A DNA stretch of 64,000 bases from Tetramitus jugosus. Taxonomy: Eukaryota; Heterolobosea; Eutetramitea; Acrasida; Vahlkampfiidae. The stretch spans positions 1 through 64,000 of the forward strand of contig OW569388.1 of the NCBI GenBank assembly GCA_937625935.1. Direction: 5' to 3'. Within the stretch, counting starts at the first letter, position 1; each line of letters begins with the position of its first letter. The position numbers and the translations under genes are program-made. Positions 19,469 through 29,800 of the stretch are shown in pieces. The notes beneath the pieces are model-generated. The model saw nothing but the letters and a program-made list of their open reading frames with translations, had not been told where the DNA came from and did no database searches.

Positions 19469-22400
19469 ATGAAAAAATTAACGCCAAAGAAAAACCAAAT
19501 TGGAGACGACTCGAAAATCATGGTCACTTCACATCGATCACCATCAACTCGAGAGAAGCGATCATCAACCACTACCACACCATCATTGCCACCCACGAAC
19601 AATAACATGTTGATCATCAAACCCAAAATCACATTTGTCAAAAAGACCCTACCAGAAACGACAACACCCACAACACCCATACCAACATCACCACCAATCA
19701 GTCATCATCATCATCATAGTTTTACACCTATTGATCGCAATCGTTTATCATTAATCAACCGAAATGCTCATGAGAGTAACAGTCATTATGACAGTGAAAA
19801 TGAAAATAATGAAAATGAAAATAATCATACAATAAATGAACAACAAAATGTGGATACACGAAAGAATATAGCAAGACGATCCGGTACACCAATCAGTCAA
19901 TTAACAAACAATAATCATCATCATCATCATTTGACTACTACTGATCGAACGAATAGTAGTAGTAGTAGTAACAATAACAAGAAAAAGAATCACAAAACAA
20001 ACACGAAAAAGAATGTTCGATCCACAACAACAACAACAACTACAAATAATCAAAAAACAATTTCATCCATGCTCATTATTACACAACAACAACCAACACT
20101 ATCCATCACAAAAAAGAAGAATACGGCGCATCTCGGATCCAGTCCACTTTCATCATCATCATCATCATCAATCGTTAACACTTCTCAAATAGAGTATGGT
20201 GGTGTCATTACAGATTCAGAAGAAGAAGAAGACGAATCAGATGATGATGGAGATGAACAAGAGTACGATGATGATGATGATGACAGTGAAGATGATGACG
20301 GTGAAAATTATGCAGATAATGATATTCATATTGGAACACGAGTAGGTAAGAAGAGACCAACATCATCACAATTGGAAAATAGTAGTAGTGTGGAGAGTGC
20401 ACAACGGAGGCATCAAAGTGTGAATTTAGCGAAACGAACCCTTGATTCCTCCTTGTCAAGCAGCAACAGCAACAACAATGCAAATGCAAAAATTGTGAGA
20501 AGTATCAATATGATTCGCAGACATGCAACAATTGAACACACGAAAGACAAGAACATTCATGGTAGTCGTAGTAATGAAGATGAGAGAAAGATGGAGAATG
20601 ATGTCAGTTCAGCTCGGAAAAGAACTCGACCTGCATCATCAACATCCAGTCCAGTTGCATTCTCGCCCAAGCCCATGATCCAATCCAGTATACCTACGAC
20701 GCCGAAACGCATCTCAATGGCATCACAACAACCAAACCAAACTCCTTCTTCAGTTGTGCAACAACAACAAGCTACGCCGAGCCACGTTGGTGCTAAAGCA
20801 ACAAGTGATATTGCCAGTACCGTACCAAAGATAACGAGAGCCACATCCATATCCTACTCTGCTCCCAATCAAGCAAAACTAATTGCTTCTTCCTCTCAAC
20901 GGATGCAGTCACCGATACGTTTCGAACGAGCGAATCGGACGCCTCCCCAAGAAAAAGCTTCAGATACGAGAGTTGTTGAACGACATGAACCTTCGATTCC
21001 AGCAAAGCGGGGATCAACCAGCAAGAATAACAAACGCGCGAGACAAACCAATACAAAATCTTCGAGTAAGAAGAGCACAAAAAAGAGAAGGAGGGGTAGT
21101 GATGAGGAGTCATCATCTTCTTCAGAAGAAGAAGACAGCGATTTGGATGTCGCTATCACACAGCCAAAGCAAACTAGACCGAATTTAAGAACTCAAACGC
21201 GAATGAGTCGAAGCGCATTGACAGAATTGGAACAAGAGATTGATGATGCCGCACAAGAAATGATTGACCAGATGCTCGATATGATCGCACGAAAAAGAAA
21301 AGCATCCACAAGTAGCAAATCCGATAATCATGCGCGATCTGCATCGATGACCAATAGCGAAGAACTAGGGCATCCAACTTCTCTAAATAATAATATATTT
21401 TTAGCTAAATGGCCCAATCGTGATATTTGTATATTATCTGCTGCTAGTATTGAAGACGCAAGGACTAGATTAGATCAAGACGTTGAAACGAGCGGAGCAG
21501 TACTTGTTCCATTTACTAAAGATTTATATCTTACATTCAAACAAAAGGAGTCTTTGTATGAAGATGCATCGAGCTCTAAATGCATCAAACCTGCAACGAA
21601 TAATGAGCCGTTGTCCGATTATTTGTATTATCTATTAGATTGTGTTGTTGAAGGTGATTCGTACAGTGACATGGAGCTTCATATCAAAGGAAAGAAGTTT
21701 AAAGTACACAAGGTTGTAGTATCGCAGTATTCATACTTTGCCGAGAAAAATTTGAGATCAACCAACAAATTATCGCTTGATACTCTTGGTTTTACTCCTG
21801 CGATCATTCGGATTATATTAATACAAATGTATACAATGGAGAGTGTATCGCTACCTGAAATCAACTCCGTACACAAGTTTCAAATGCTAAAATCTCTGTT
21901 ATCAGCAGCGGATACTTTTGGCTTGGAGAAATTCAAAGTATCTGTCGAAAAGGCGATTGCTGAACAGCTAGATCTCTGTAGTTTGGAACAAGATGTTCCC
22001 AATGTTGTCTATCATACAAATCCACTCAACAGGTCATCAGGAAAGATACCTCGATCGATGCGTATCCAATTTTTTGTTGATACTGCCAATTTTGCTGTTC
22101 GGCATGTTGCTCACAAACTGCTCCGTTATTTATTGAGCAACATGCATAGACATTGCAATCACAACGAGTTGGCCACTGCTCAACTCTCACCTGCACTCTT
22201 TGACAAGTTAAAACACTGGACCGATAGTGATAGCTATGTATGGGTTGACAATTTGATGAACCGTTCATTTACAAACGCATATGAAATCAAAAATACTCCT
22301 TTATCAATCTCGAGTTGTATGGGTATTGAACGCACCATATATCCTCTCTCGACTGCAGTTCGAACCAAGAAGGATGCTGTAGAGAGTGCAGCCAGGTTAG

Positions 22401-22543
22401 ATCGTTTGAAACGAATGATTCTACATGAAGATTTCGAAGCAACGACCTCGCACAACAAGGCAAGGGATCAACACATTGAGCAAAACTGTGAAGTGAATCA
22501 ATATGCTCCGCTCTTGCTTCACCTCGTTGACGAGCAACAATAA
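19469..22543 (+). CDS. Large low-complexity protein with C-terminal BTB/POZ domain
   Basis: The frame encodes 1024 residues from the first ATG (19469); an inner ATG at 19520 is also plausible. The first ~600 residues are low complexity, with tracts of His, Asn, Thr and Ser, an acidic block near 250-280 and basic clusters (KKSTKKRRRGS) that could act as nuclear signals. A BTB/POZ fold lies at about residues 715-830, with SDMELHIKGKKFKVHKVVV followed by FAEKNLRSTNK and the paired helices typical of the fold. A helical region follows and may be a BACK-like extension. BTB domains dimerise and often link targets to cullin-3 ligases. The start shares a very short promoter with the Yos1-like gene. 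Confidence 0.75.
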   Translation: MKKLTPKKNQIGDDSKIMVTSHRSPSTREKRSSTTTTPSLPPTNNNMLIIKPKITFVKKTLPETTTPTTPIPTSPPISHHHHHSFTPIDRNRLSLINRNAHESNSHYDSENENNENENNHTINEQQNVDTRKNIARRSGTPISQLTNNNHHHHHLTTTDRTNSSSSSNNNKKKNHKTNTKKNVRSTTTTTTTNNQKTISSMLIITQQQPTLSITKKKNTAHLGSSPLSSSSSSSIVNTSQIEYGGVITDSEEEEDESDDDGDEQEYDDDDDDSEDDDGENYADNDIHIGTRVGKKRPTSSQLENSSSVESAQRRHQSVNLAKRTLDSSLSSSNSNNNANAKIVRSINMIRRHATIEHTKDKNIHGSRSNEDERKMENDVSSARKRTRPASSTSSPVAFSPKPMIQSSIPTTPKRISMASQQPNQTPSSVVQQQQATPSHVGAKATSDIASTVPKITRATSISYSAPNQAKLIASSSQRMQSPIRFERANRTPPQEKASDTRVVERHEPSIPAKRGSTSKNNKRARQTNTKSSSKKSTKKRRRGSDEESSSSSEEEDSDLDVAITQPKQTRPNLRTQTRMSRSALTELEQEIDDAAQEMIDQMLDMIARKRKASTSSKSDNHARSASMTNSEELGHPTSLNNNIFLAKWPNRDICILSAASIEDARTRLDQDVETSGAVLVPFTKDLYLTFKQKESLYEDASSSKCIKPATNNEPLSDYLYYLLDCVVEGDSYSDMELHIKGKKFKVHKVVVSQYSYFAEKNLRSTNKLSLDTLGFTPAIIRIILIQMYTMESVSLPEINSVHKFQMLKSLLSAADTFGLEKFKVSVEKAIAEQLDLCSLEQDVPNVVYHTNPLNRSSGKIPRSMRIQFFVDTANFAVRHVAHKLLRYLLSNMHRHCNHNELATAQLSPALFDKLKHWTDSDSYVWVDNLMNRSFTNAYEIKNTPLSISSCMGIERTIYPLSTAVRTKKDAVESAARLDRLKRMILHEDFEATTSHNKARDQHIEQNCEVNQYAPLLLHLVDEQQ

Positions 22544-22979
22544 ATTTTGTCCTAGTTCAACGAACACAACACCAACCTCGAACTAAACAACAAACACTGC
22601 AGCATTTTATCTGTAATTTAACATCAGGCAGTTATACCCATAATCAGAATGATAGTTGTTTTGAGCCGAGGTGGAATTGTAACAATCAGAAAATTACACT
22701 ATGGTAATTCATACCTTGCTATAGAATTAATAGTCAACCTTCACAAGAGACCCAGAAAAGTGTTTTGGGAAAACGAGCATGCCAAAAAAAAGAAACGTTG
22801 TCTTAGATCAACATTTAAATGACGTCAGACAAGCAACGAGAGAGTCCGCCAATAAGAAGAGGCGTTGTTTGTATTAAGAATGAGCACAATCAAGCCAAGT
22901 ACAATACTGCTCTAATAAGCACTAAGAATCCTACAATCATTGATCGTTCCAATTCTCTTCACATTACCAAGATAATGTC
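22544..22979. other. Intergenic region with possible lost 5' end of the next gene
   Basis: From 22779 a short frame beginning MPKKRNVVLDQHLNDVRQ runs to a stop at about 22877. Another frame then carries coding-like sequence (EHNQAKYNTALIST, RSNSLHITKIM) up to the start of the downstream trypsin-fold frame. If these belong to the next gene, two small frameshifts break its 5' end. The first ~230 bases show nothing. Confidence 0.35.
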
Positions 22980-24026
22980 ATGAATCATTGTCACCTGTTT
23001 CATCACTATGTCAAATATGTAGTCAGAGTTCATCTGGCATCTTCATTGAAACAAGTCATCAATGTAGGAACAATGTTCCCTATTTCACCTATTCATTTTG
23101 CTACTGCACATCATGTTACAGACTCTGCTGATTTATTCTATATGACTAATGCTGATAGTTGCCCAATCCAACGTTTGTTAGTCACTAGAGATGTTTACAA
23201 TCTACCAAACTTTGAAAGAAAAGATATACTTGACATTCAAGACAATACTATACAGCAACTAATTAAAGATGATGAGGATCCTGTAAGCAGAAGTACTGAT
23301 GATATCACCTTTGACAATGGCAAAGCACTTGAGGCTTCATTTGTCAAAACAAAATTGATTCAAGAATATGAGTCCGAGAAACAAGATGACATTTACTTTG
23401 TTCCTTCTCCAGATATGGTACATCCAGGAGACGTAGTAGCGTCAATCTGTCATATTGGATTAGGTGATACAACTAGTATGCAAAGAGTGATTGATAGTAC
23501 TTACAGAGCAAATCCTGTTGATGCTCCGAGTATTGTTGATGTAGTACAAAAGGCATGTCACGGAGGAGACAGTAAGCTTTTGGCTGTAGGTACTGTTGGA
23601 CAACCTCCTTTCCACTATAATCAAGATAGACAATGGGTGAAGAACACAAACAAACCAGAAGAAGAAGATACATCCAAGTACATTGTTCATGATATTTCTT
23701 TGTTTAATGGTTGTTCAGGAACCTTCATCATCAAACTGGGAGATAAGGCGAGAAGATTTGTTGGAATTCATTTCAGTGGTAGCTATTATCCACATGTTAA
23801 TGCTCTTCTTGATCCAAATGATCACACTGGTGACAGTATTACTTATAATGTTGCATTATCAGTTCATCATCCAGCTTTTGTTGTTGCTTATGCAAAGCAT
23901 ATTGTGCCATCTATTCCAAATAGTGATTTACCTCTGATTTCTGAATACTTGGAGAAGCATAAGCAATTGATTTCACGTTACGTGGCTTCCACATATCAAA
24001 GATTGACAACTGTGTTGAATTGGTAG
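22980..24026 (+). CDS. Trypsin-fold (chymotrypsin-like) serine protease-like protein
   Basis: A 348-residue frame has the two landmarks of a chymotrypsin-like protease: IHFATAHHVTD near residues 39-48, matching the catalytic histidine motif, and FNGCSGTFII near 242-251, matching the catalytic serine motif GxSG. A following segment VGIHFSGSYYPHVN resembles the C-terminal beta strands after the active serine. The first ~30 residues do not look like a signal peptide and may not be the true start; MFPISPIHF at residue 32 is another candidate. Upstream coding-like fragments in other frames suggest a damaged 5' end. No regulatory domain is seen. Protease activity is inferred, not shown. Confidence 0.6.
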   Translation: MNHCHLFHHYVKYVVRVHLASSLKQVINVGTMFPISPIHFATAHHVTDSADLFYMTNADSCPIQRLLVTRDVYNLPNFERKDILDIQDNTIQQLIKDDEDPVSRSTDDITFDNGKALEASFVKTKLIQEYESEKQDDIYFVPSPDMVHPGDVVASICHIGLGDTTSMQRVIDSTYRANPVDAPSIVDVVQKACHGGDSKLLAVGTVGQPPFHYNQDRQWVKNTNKPEEEDTSKYIVHDISLFNGCSGTFIIKLGDKARRFVGIHFSGSYYPHVNALLDPNDHTGDSITYNVALSVHHPAFVVAYAKHIVPSIPNSDLPLISEYLEKHKQLISRYVASTYQRLTTVLNW

Positions 24027-24163
24027 AATTTTGATTCCAAATTGCAACATCAGTGTGGCTTGCAGTCATAACAAACTTACATTGAACAATGAGATTCCAA
24101 AATTTGCGCACACACAACCGGAAAAAAAACACCATAAACAAACAGCAGAAACCAAAAAATTAC

Positions 24164-24173
24164 TTGGCGCCAA
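24164..24173. promoter_or_regulatory. E2F-like palindrome at the nucleoredoxin start codon
   Basis: TTGGCGCCAA ends one base before the ATG at 24175 of the nucleoredoxin-like gene, so it would lie in the leader or at the core promoter. It is one of three perfect copies in the window (with 13326 and 63897). Confidence 0.35.
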
Positions 24174-24174
24174 A

Positions 24175-25539
24175 ATGACATCATTCGAATTGCTAAAGGA
24201 TCTTCCACTCATCCAACACAACCACTCTTCTTCCACAACAACAACAACAACAACAGTGGATCAACTCCTCTCCTCCAATAACAACAACAACATTGATCAT
24301 CTCTTGTTATACTTTTCTGCCAGTTGGTGTCCACCATGCCACAAATTCACTCCACAATTGGTTGAATTTTATGAGAGACATCACAAGGACAAAAAATTTG
24401 AAATCATCTTGTTGAGTGGTGATGTCGAACAAACTGCATTCGATGACTACTTTGCTAAAATGCCATTTTTTGCCATGCCATTCGATGATCCAAACAAGAC
24501 GAGAGCCAAATTGAGTGCCTTGTTCAATGTCGAAGGTATTCCAACATTGATTGTTCTCAAAAGAGATGCAAGGAATAATGAGTTACAGTTGGTGACTGAA
24601 CTGGGTGTAGATGAGTTGATGAATGATGAACAAGGTGAACATTTTCCATGGCAACCAAAAACATTTGTAGAGTGTCTAGGTTCAAGTCAATTTTTGATTG
24701 GTGCCAAGGAGGAAGCAATGAGTCATGTTCAGTTGAGTGACTATGATGCAGTTGGACTGTACTTTAGTGCTCATTGGTGTCCACCTTGTCGAATGACGAC
24801 TCCACTGTTGGCCAATGTGTATCAACAAGTCAACAAGGAAAAGAAGCGATTTGAAGTGATATTTGTGAGCAGTGATCACAGTCAAGAACAGTTTGAAGAG
24901 TATTTTGCAGAGATGCCGTGGGCTGCTTTGCCTCTCAAGGATGAAAGAGTTCATCTCTTGAATCAACACTTTAGAATCGATGGTATTCCAGCACTTGTGA
25001 TGTTTGATCCAAAGACCAATAAGATTATCAATGACAATGGTGTTGGAATGGCTAGATCTGATCCTGATGGATCTCAATTCCCTTGGGTACCACTCAATGT
25101 TGAAGTGTTGGAACCAGAAGTGACGAATAATCACTTTAATGATCACTCGTGCTTCATCTTGTTCAGTGACAAGGTTGGAGCCGAACAACAAGAGGACAAC
25201 AAGCAATTGATTCAAAGATTGGCTGACAAGTATGTGACTGAGTTTGAGAGTAGGGGATTGGCATACTCGAAGCGTCCCATCTACTTCTTGCACGCCATTG
25301 ACTCTCCTGTCATTCAACAGGTAAGAAAATTCTGCGGAGTCGAAGACGAGAAAGATGCATTTGTTGTCATTTTCTCAGGTGAGGCCAATTTTAAGATTGT
25401 CCACAGAGATCTTGCGTTTGACTCGTTGGATGAGTTAGTTAAGGACTACATTGCTGATCACTTGGAAGGAGAACCATTGTTCGACTTGGAAGAGGAAGGA
25501 GACGATGACGAAGAAGACTACGAAGATGATGAGGAATAA
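24175..25539 (+). CDS. Nucleoredoxin-like protein with two tryparedoxin-type domains
   Basis: From the ATG at 24175 the product has 454 residues; the frame is open further upstream but that part is A-rich and leader-like. Two thioredoxin-fold modules each carry the WCPPC active site, at about residues 51-55 (YFSASWCPPCHKF) and 201-205 (YFSAHWCPPCRMT). Each continues with the FExxFxxMP and GIPtL-type blocks seen in nucleoredoxin and tryparedoxin. A third thioredoxin-like region without CxxC follows (about 320-440), and the tail is very acidic. Nucleoredoxins reduce protein disulfides in the cytosol or nucleus. Poly-Thr and Asn tracts precede the first domain. Confidence 0.9.
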   Translation: MTSFELLKDLPLIQHNHSSSTTTTTTTVDQLLSSNNNNNIDHLLLYFSASWCPPCHKFTPQLVEFYERHHKDKKFEIILLSGDVEQTAFDDYFAKMPFFAMPFDDPNKTRAKLSALFNVEGIPTLIVLKRDARNNELQLVTELGVDELMNDEQGEHFPWQPKTFVECLGSSQFLIGAKEEAMSHVQLSDYDAVGLYFSAHWCPPCRMTTPLLANVYQQVNKEKKRFEVIFVSSDHSQEQFEEYFAEMPWAALPLKDERVHLLNQHFRIDGIPALVMFDPKTNKIINDNGVGMARSDPDGSQFPWVPLNVEVLEPEVTNNHFNDHSCFILFSDKVGAEQQEDNKQLIQRLADKYVTEFESRGLAYSKRPIYFLHAIDSPVIQQVRKFCGVEDEKDAFVVIFSGEANFKIVHRDLAFDSLDELVKDYIADHLEGEPLFDLEEEGDDDEEDYEDDEE

Positions 25540-25653
25540 ACGATATTGACGGACGTTGCCAGTTCGAACAACTTGAATAAACAAGTACATCACAACGAAA
25601 TTTTAGTAATTTATTTTTCAATGGGATGCGCCAACAAAGAAGCAGACGAAGCA

Positions 25654-26706
25654 TTATAGATAGTCTTGGATAAGTTGTTCGCTGAGATCAATCAGTTGCT
25701 GCTGCAAAGAGTTGTCTTTGGCATAATCGTTGGTAGCTCTTGGCTTCAAATCATCCAAGTATAGTCCATTGTAAGCTAGTGCCTTTGGTGAAGAAGCAGC
25801 AAAGATGGAGTTCTGAGCTCCTGCCTGGGTCGACTTGAAGAACATGAATTGAGTCACCATGAGGAACGGCACAGCAAACATTTTCATCAAGAGTGGCAAT
25901 TCATAAACTTCACGATCCATTTCTGATTTGATTGTTCCAGGATGGACTGACAAGACAACTACATTCTTCGTTCCCTCTTCTTTCAAAATATTAGCCAAGT
26001 GCTGTGCGTGGTAAATGTTGCACAACTTGGTGAAACCATACTGTTTGAGAACACTGGCCGTCTGGACAGCACTCTTTTTCAATACGGGCAACTTTGTGTG
26101 TCTCTCAAGGTTGTCATTCGTCAAACCAGACACCATTCTGTGTGCTTCAGATGCCACAATCACCACTCTTCCAGGATCCTGCTCCGTATTACTCTGCTTC
26201 AACAGTGGTAACAATTTTTTGGTGAGCAGGTAATGACCCAAATGATTCGTTGCGAACATTGGTTCTAAACCCGTAGTAACTTCTTCACCTGCCATGGTTG
26301 CCATTCCAGCATTGTTGATCAACACGTTCAATGGCAAGTTCAACTTCTTGAAATCCTCTACAAACTGAATCACACTATCCAAGTGGCTCAGATCCAGTTT
26401 GAGAACCGTAATTTGACCACCGTTGACACTCTTGTTTGTGTCACGACAATCTTTTTCAATCTCTTGTTTGGCCTTGTTGCCCTTGTCGACTGATCGAACA
26501 GCCATAATGACATGAGCGCCACTCTTGACCAGTGCTCTTGCAGTGTACAGTCCAATTCCAGTATTGCTACCAGTAACGATCACAACCTTGTTCTTCATGC
26601 TCACACTCTCATCAGTGTAGACAGTGGTCAAGGTCACATAGAGTTTGCAAGCAATAGCAAACAGTGGAGGAACAGAGAGAATCCAGGGTAATAGGTTATG
26701 GGTCAT
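25654..26706 (-). CDS. Membrane-anchored short-chain dehydrogenase/reductase (RDH/WWOX-like)
   Basis: From the ATG at 26706 the protein has 350 residues; an upstream ATG at 26793 would add 29 but the intervening bases look like leader. An N-terminal hydrophobic segment (LLPWILSVPPLFAIACKLY) anchors it. A Rossmann domain follows with the cofactor loop TGSNTGIG, the NNAG structural motif, the catalytic serine in IVASEAHR, and YGFTK as the catalytic Tyr-x-x-x-Lys. The order and spacing match extended retinol-dehydrogenase-like SDRs, which use NADP(H). The substrate could be a sterol, retinoid or fatty aldehyde; the sequence does not decide. It converges on the nucleoredoxin gene, with only 114 bases between stops. 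Confidence 0.88.
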   Translation of the reverse strand: MTHNLLPWILSVPPLFAIACKLYVTLTTVYTDESVSMKNKVVIVTGSNTGIGLYTARALVKSGAHVIMAVRSVDKGNKAKQEIEKDCRDTNKSVNGGQITVLKLDLSHLDSVIQFVEDFKKLNLPLNVLINNAGMATMAGEEVTTGLEPMFATNHLGHYLLTKKLLPLLKQSNTEQDPGRVVIVASEAHRMVSGLTNDNLERHTKLPVLKKSAVQTASVLKQYGFTKLCNIYHAQHLANILKEEGTKNVVVLSVHPGTIKSEMDREVYELPLLMKMFAVPFLMVTQFMFFKSTQAGAQNSIFAASSPKALAYNGLYLDDLKPRATNDYAKDNSLQQQLIDLSEQLIQDYL

Positions 26707-26852
26707 TTTTGTAGTAGTGTTTAATCTAAAGGGATATCTTGGCTGTTTTTTGCTTTTTTCAGAAGTTCTGATTGACGTTGGTTTCACCGCCATTGTAATT
26801 CATAAAGTAGAATTTGAGGGCTTTGTGAACTGAATAAATAAGCGAGTCTACT

Positions 26853-29800
26853 TTATGGTTTGTCTTCTTCGACTCTATTGAACAGCTTTTCTACAATGGC
26901 TACGCTTGGCACAAAGATAATGTTGGTGTCCTTGTAGCACTTGTTGACCAGGATGTGCATGTCTTTGAATCGTTTCACGAAATAGTGTTTCAGATGTGTC
27001 CATACGAGCGCGTGAACAGAAGCCATGAACTCCTCTCCAATCTTGTACAAACTGTTGACTTCGCACTTGGTACCAATGTGCTTGTCCATTCTCTTGTAAA
27101 TGTCAGAGATTTTGTTCTGGAAGTCAGAGAACTGGGCAGTGTTGTTTTGGTCCATATTCACATGTACTGCGACATTACAATACTTTTGAACCAAGTCCTT
27201 GAGTTTCTTTTTCGAATATTGAGTTTGATAAACGATATCTTCTACATCGACAGTTTGAAGCGTGTTCTCTAATTGCGAGAAATAAGTAAAGAGATCTTCA
27301 AACTTCCAATCGATCATCCATTTGATGTAATCGTCCATGTTCTTATTCAATCGATCCTGAGCCAAGGCTATCATCTGATCGTGCACCATATCGGGGTTGT
27401 TTTGCATGGAACTGATAAAGAACATATAGTTTTTGACCCTGAAGCCGTCTGCATGTTTCTTCTCTGTCTCCGCCAATTTCTCGATCTGTTCAAACATTTT
27501 GGTGGTAATCCTCTTGTTGGCATTCTTGGCAATAGTATTTCGAGATTGCTCATCATTGCTCGACTGCCTGTCCAGAATCAATTCAAGTCTCTTGACCCAG
27601 TAAGGGAACTTTGCCAAGAAAGGTACAACAGAGACCTTCTTAATAGTACACTTGTAGTCCTCAATACTTAATATTTGTCGCGTAACAAACTTTTCGAAAG
27701 CTTGTTTACAGATATCAAGCAATGGACCAAGAATCACTCCATTGAGGAATGTTGATTTTTCTCGATAATTACTCTGCAATTTCTCTAGTGTCAATACCAT
27801 TGACAATAAATAGAAGGAATCACAGTTGTTACGTATCCAATCAAAAAGAGTCAGCAGGAGACTTGGAACATCTCTGAACGTCTTATCCATCATATCATAC
27901 ACAAATTTGTGATGCAGCTCTACCTGTGCCAGGGGAGATGATGAATCGGGCACTGTTGTTGCCTTGCCTTTTAAGAAAAAGAACTTTTGACAAAAGTTTT
28001 GCTCATGATATACCACATCACACACCGTATTCACACAGTATGAAAATAGTGTGTCTACACGGTTGCTTATCTCTTGACATTCAAGCTTCAAATTGTCAGA
28101 CGGCGAACCTCCGTGTTTTGCTCGGTTAAAGTCTTGGAAGTTGATTTCAGGTTCATCACCATCAGTTGTCATCTCATCGAAATCAGTCATTGTGTTTGAA
28201 GTTGCTGTTGATGTCGCTGTTGTTGCTGCGTTAACAGATGAAATCTTCTCTGATTTCTTATTCTTTCCACCAGATAGTGCGAATGAGTGGTGATACTTGT
28301 TGTCCTTGAGTTTTTTCATGGATGCTTTCATATCTAAGGTGAAGTCTGAAAATTCTTTCCTGAACAAGGGCGCAACAGCAACACTATAAGCGTTTGTTAA
28401 CTGAGTCAATTGATCCGCACGACTCTGACACTTTCCCTTTTTGTCTTTTGAGAATACATTGATTTTGTTCAAATTCAAATGAATGCCCCTATCTTTCTTC
28501 TTTAACGCCTTTCTTACGGCGTTAATCTCCTTTGCGTACTGCTCGACGGTAGATTGATCACCTTCCAGAGATACCTGGGTACTATACGCACAACTCATCA
28601 AAGTTTCGTATTTGTCAAGCACGCGATACAACTTTTCACGATGTAATTCAAATATTTGCTTGTTGATATTGTCCTTATCTGTTACTTGTTTGGCATTCAC
28701 TTCGAACTTCGCATACTTTGGATTCTTTGCTCGATCTTTCAAAATTTCGTCAATTAGTTTGGTGAATCGAACAGCTAAAAACTCTCTAAACCGATTGACA
28801 AGAGCAAAACGCATTCTTTGAAATTCTCGCTTTCGTTTGATCACTGCTTCCATTTGATCCATTCCGTCAACAAATGGTCGATTCAAAGTCTCCTGCAGCT
28901 TAAGGACAGCCTTATTAATCTTCGATAAGCCATCTCCTTCGAAATCATCCTGTAAAATACATTGTTCATATGTCGAATCGAACTTTAGACTGTCAGTTAA
29001 ACTGTCCAACTCCTTGAGAAGAGAATTATGATTTCTCCACATAATCTCCAGAGCATTATTCTCCTTCTCAATCTGCTCAATATCCTTCTGCATAATCACC
29101 AACTTTCTACTGTATCGATCGACCCAAGTTCCCATCTCCTTCAACATTTTTTCGCACACAAATAAATTATCGTTCACTTCTTGCCATGAATCCTGTTGCA
29201 ACAGTATACCGTGAATATTCTGTTTTTCACAATCAACTAGCTTCTTATTGAGAATGGAGTGCGAGCTGTGAAACGATTCCAATGGCAGATTCAACTGATC
29301 CAACAACTTTCTCAATTGTTGATCCTCCGCAGGTGTCAACAATGCCTTTTGTGAAATATCGGACATGTCTGCCTCATTCACACCTTCATCATCCGAATCA
29401 TTCGCATTCAAAATGTACTGAGAGAGCTCATCGATATTAATTCCCTCAATCGTTGGCAAAACACCGAAATTCTCCTTCATCAACTGAACAATCTTACACA
29501 AAAACATATTCTTGTCTTGAACACTGTCTGTCAACACATGGAACGGCTTCTTTTCAAAAAACAGAATAAACTCCAATTCCTTCTTATCTTCCGGAGCTTT
29601 GATCATTGTCAATGTTTTCAACTTGTAGTCCTTTACAATACTGAACGATCCATTCTTCTTCTCAATCGTTAACATTCGAATCTTGTTCTTTTTTTTGGCA
29701 GTGGCCGCCGCCGAGGATGACGAACCTGGTTTCACATTGGCAGCCAACACATTCAAATTCTTCTTGAGTGGCATATGAAAATGCTGCAATTGACTATTCA

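Noticed and set aside
24682..25317. 211-codon minus-strand frame inside nucleoredoxin
   Set aside because: Antisense shadow of a gene with two intact WCPPC modules.
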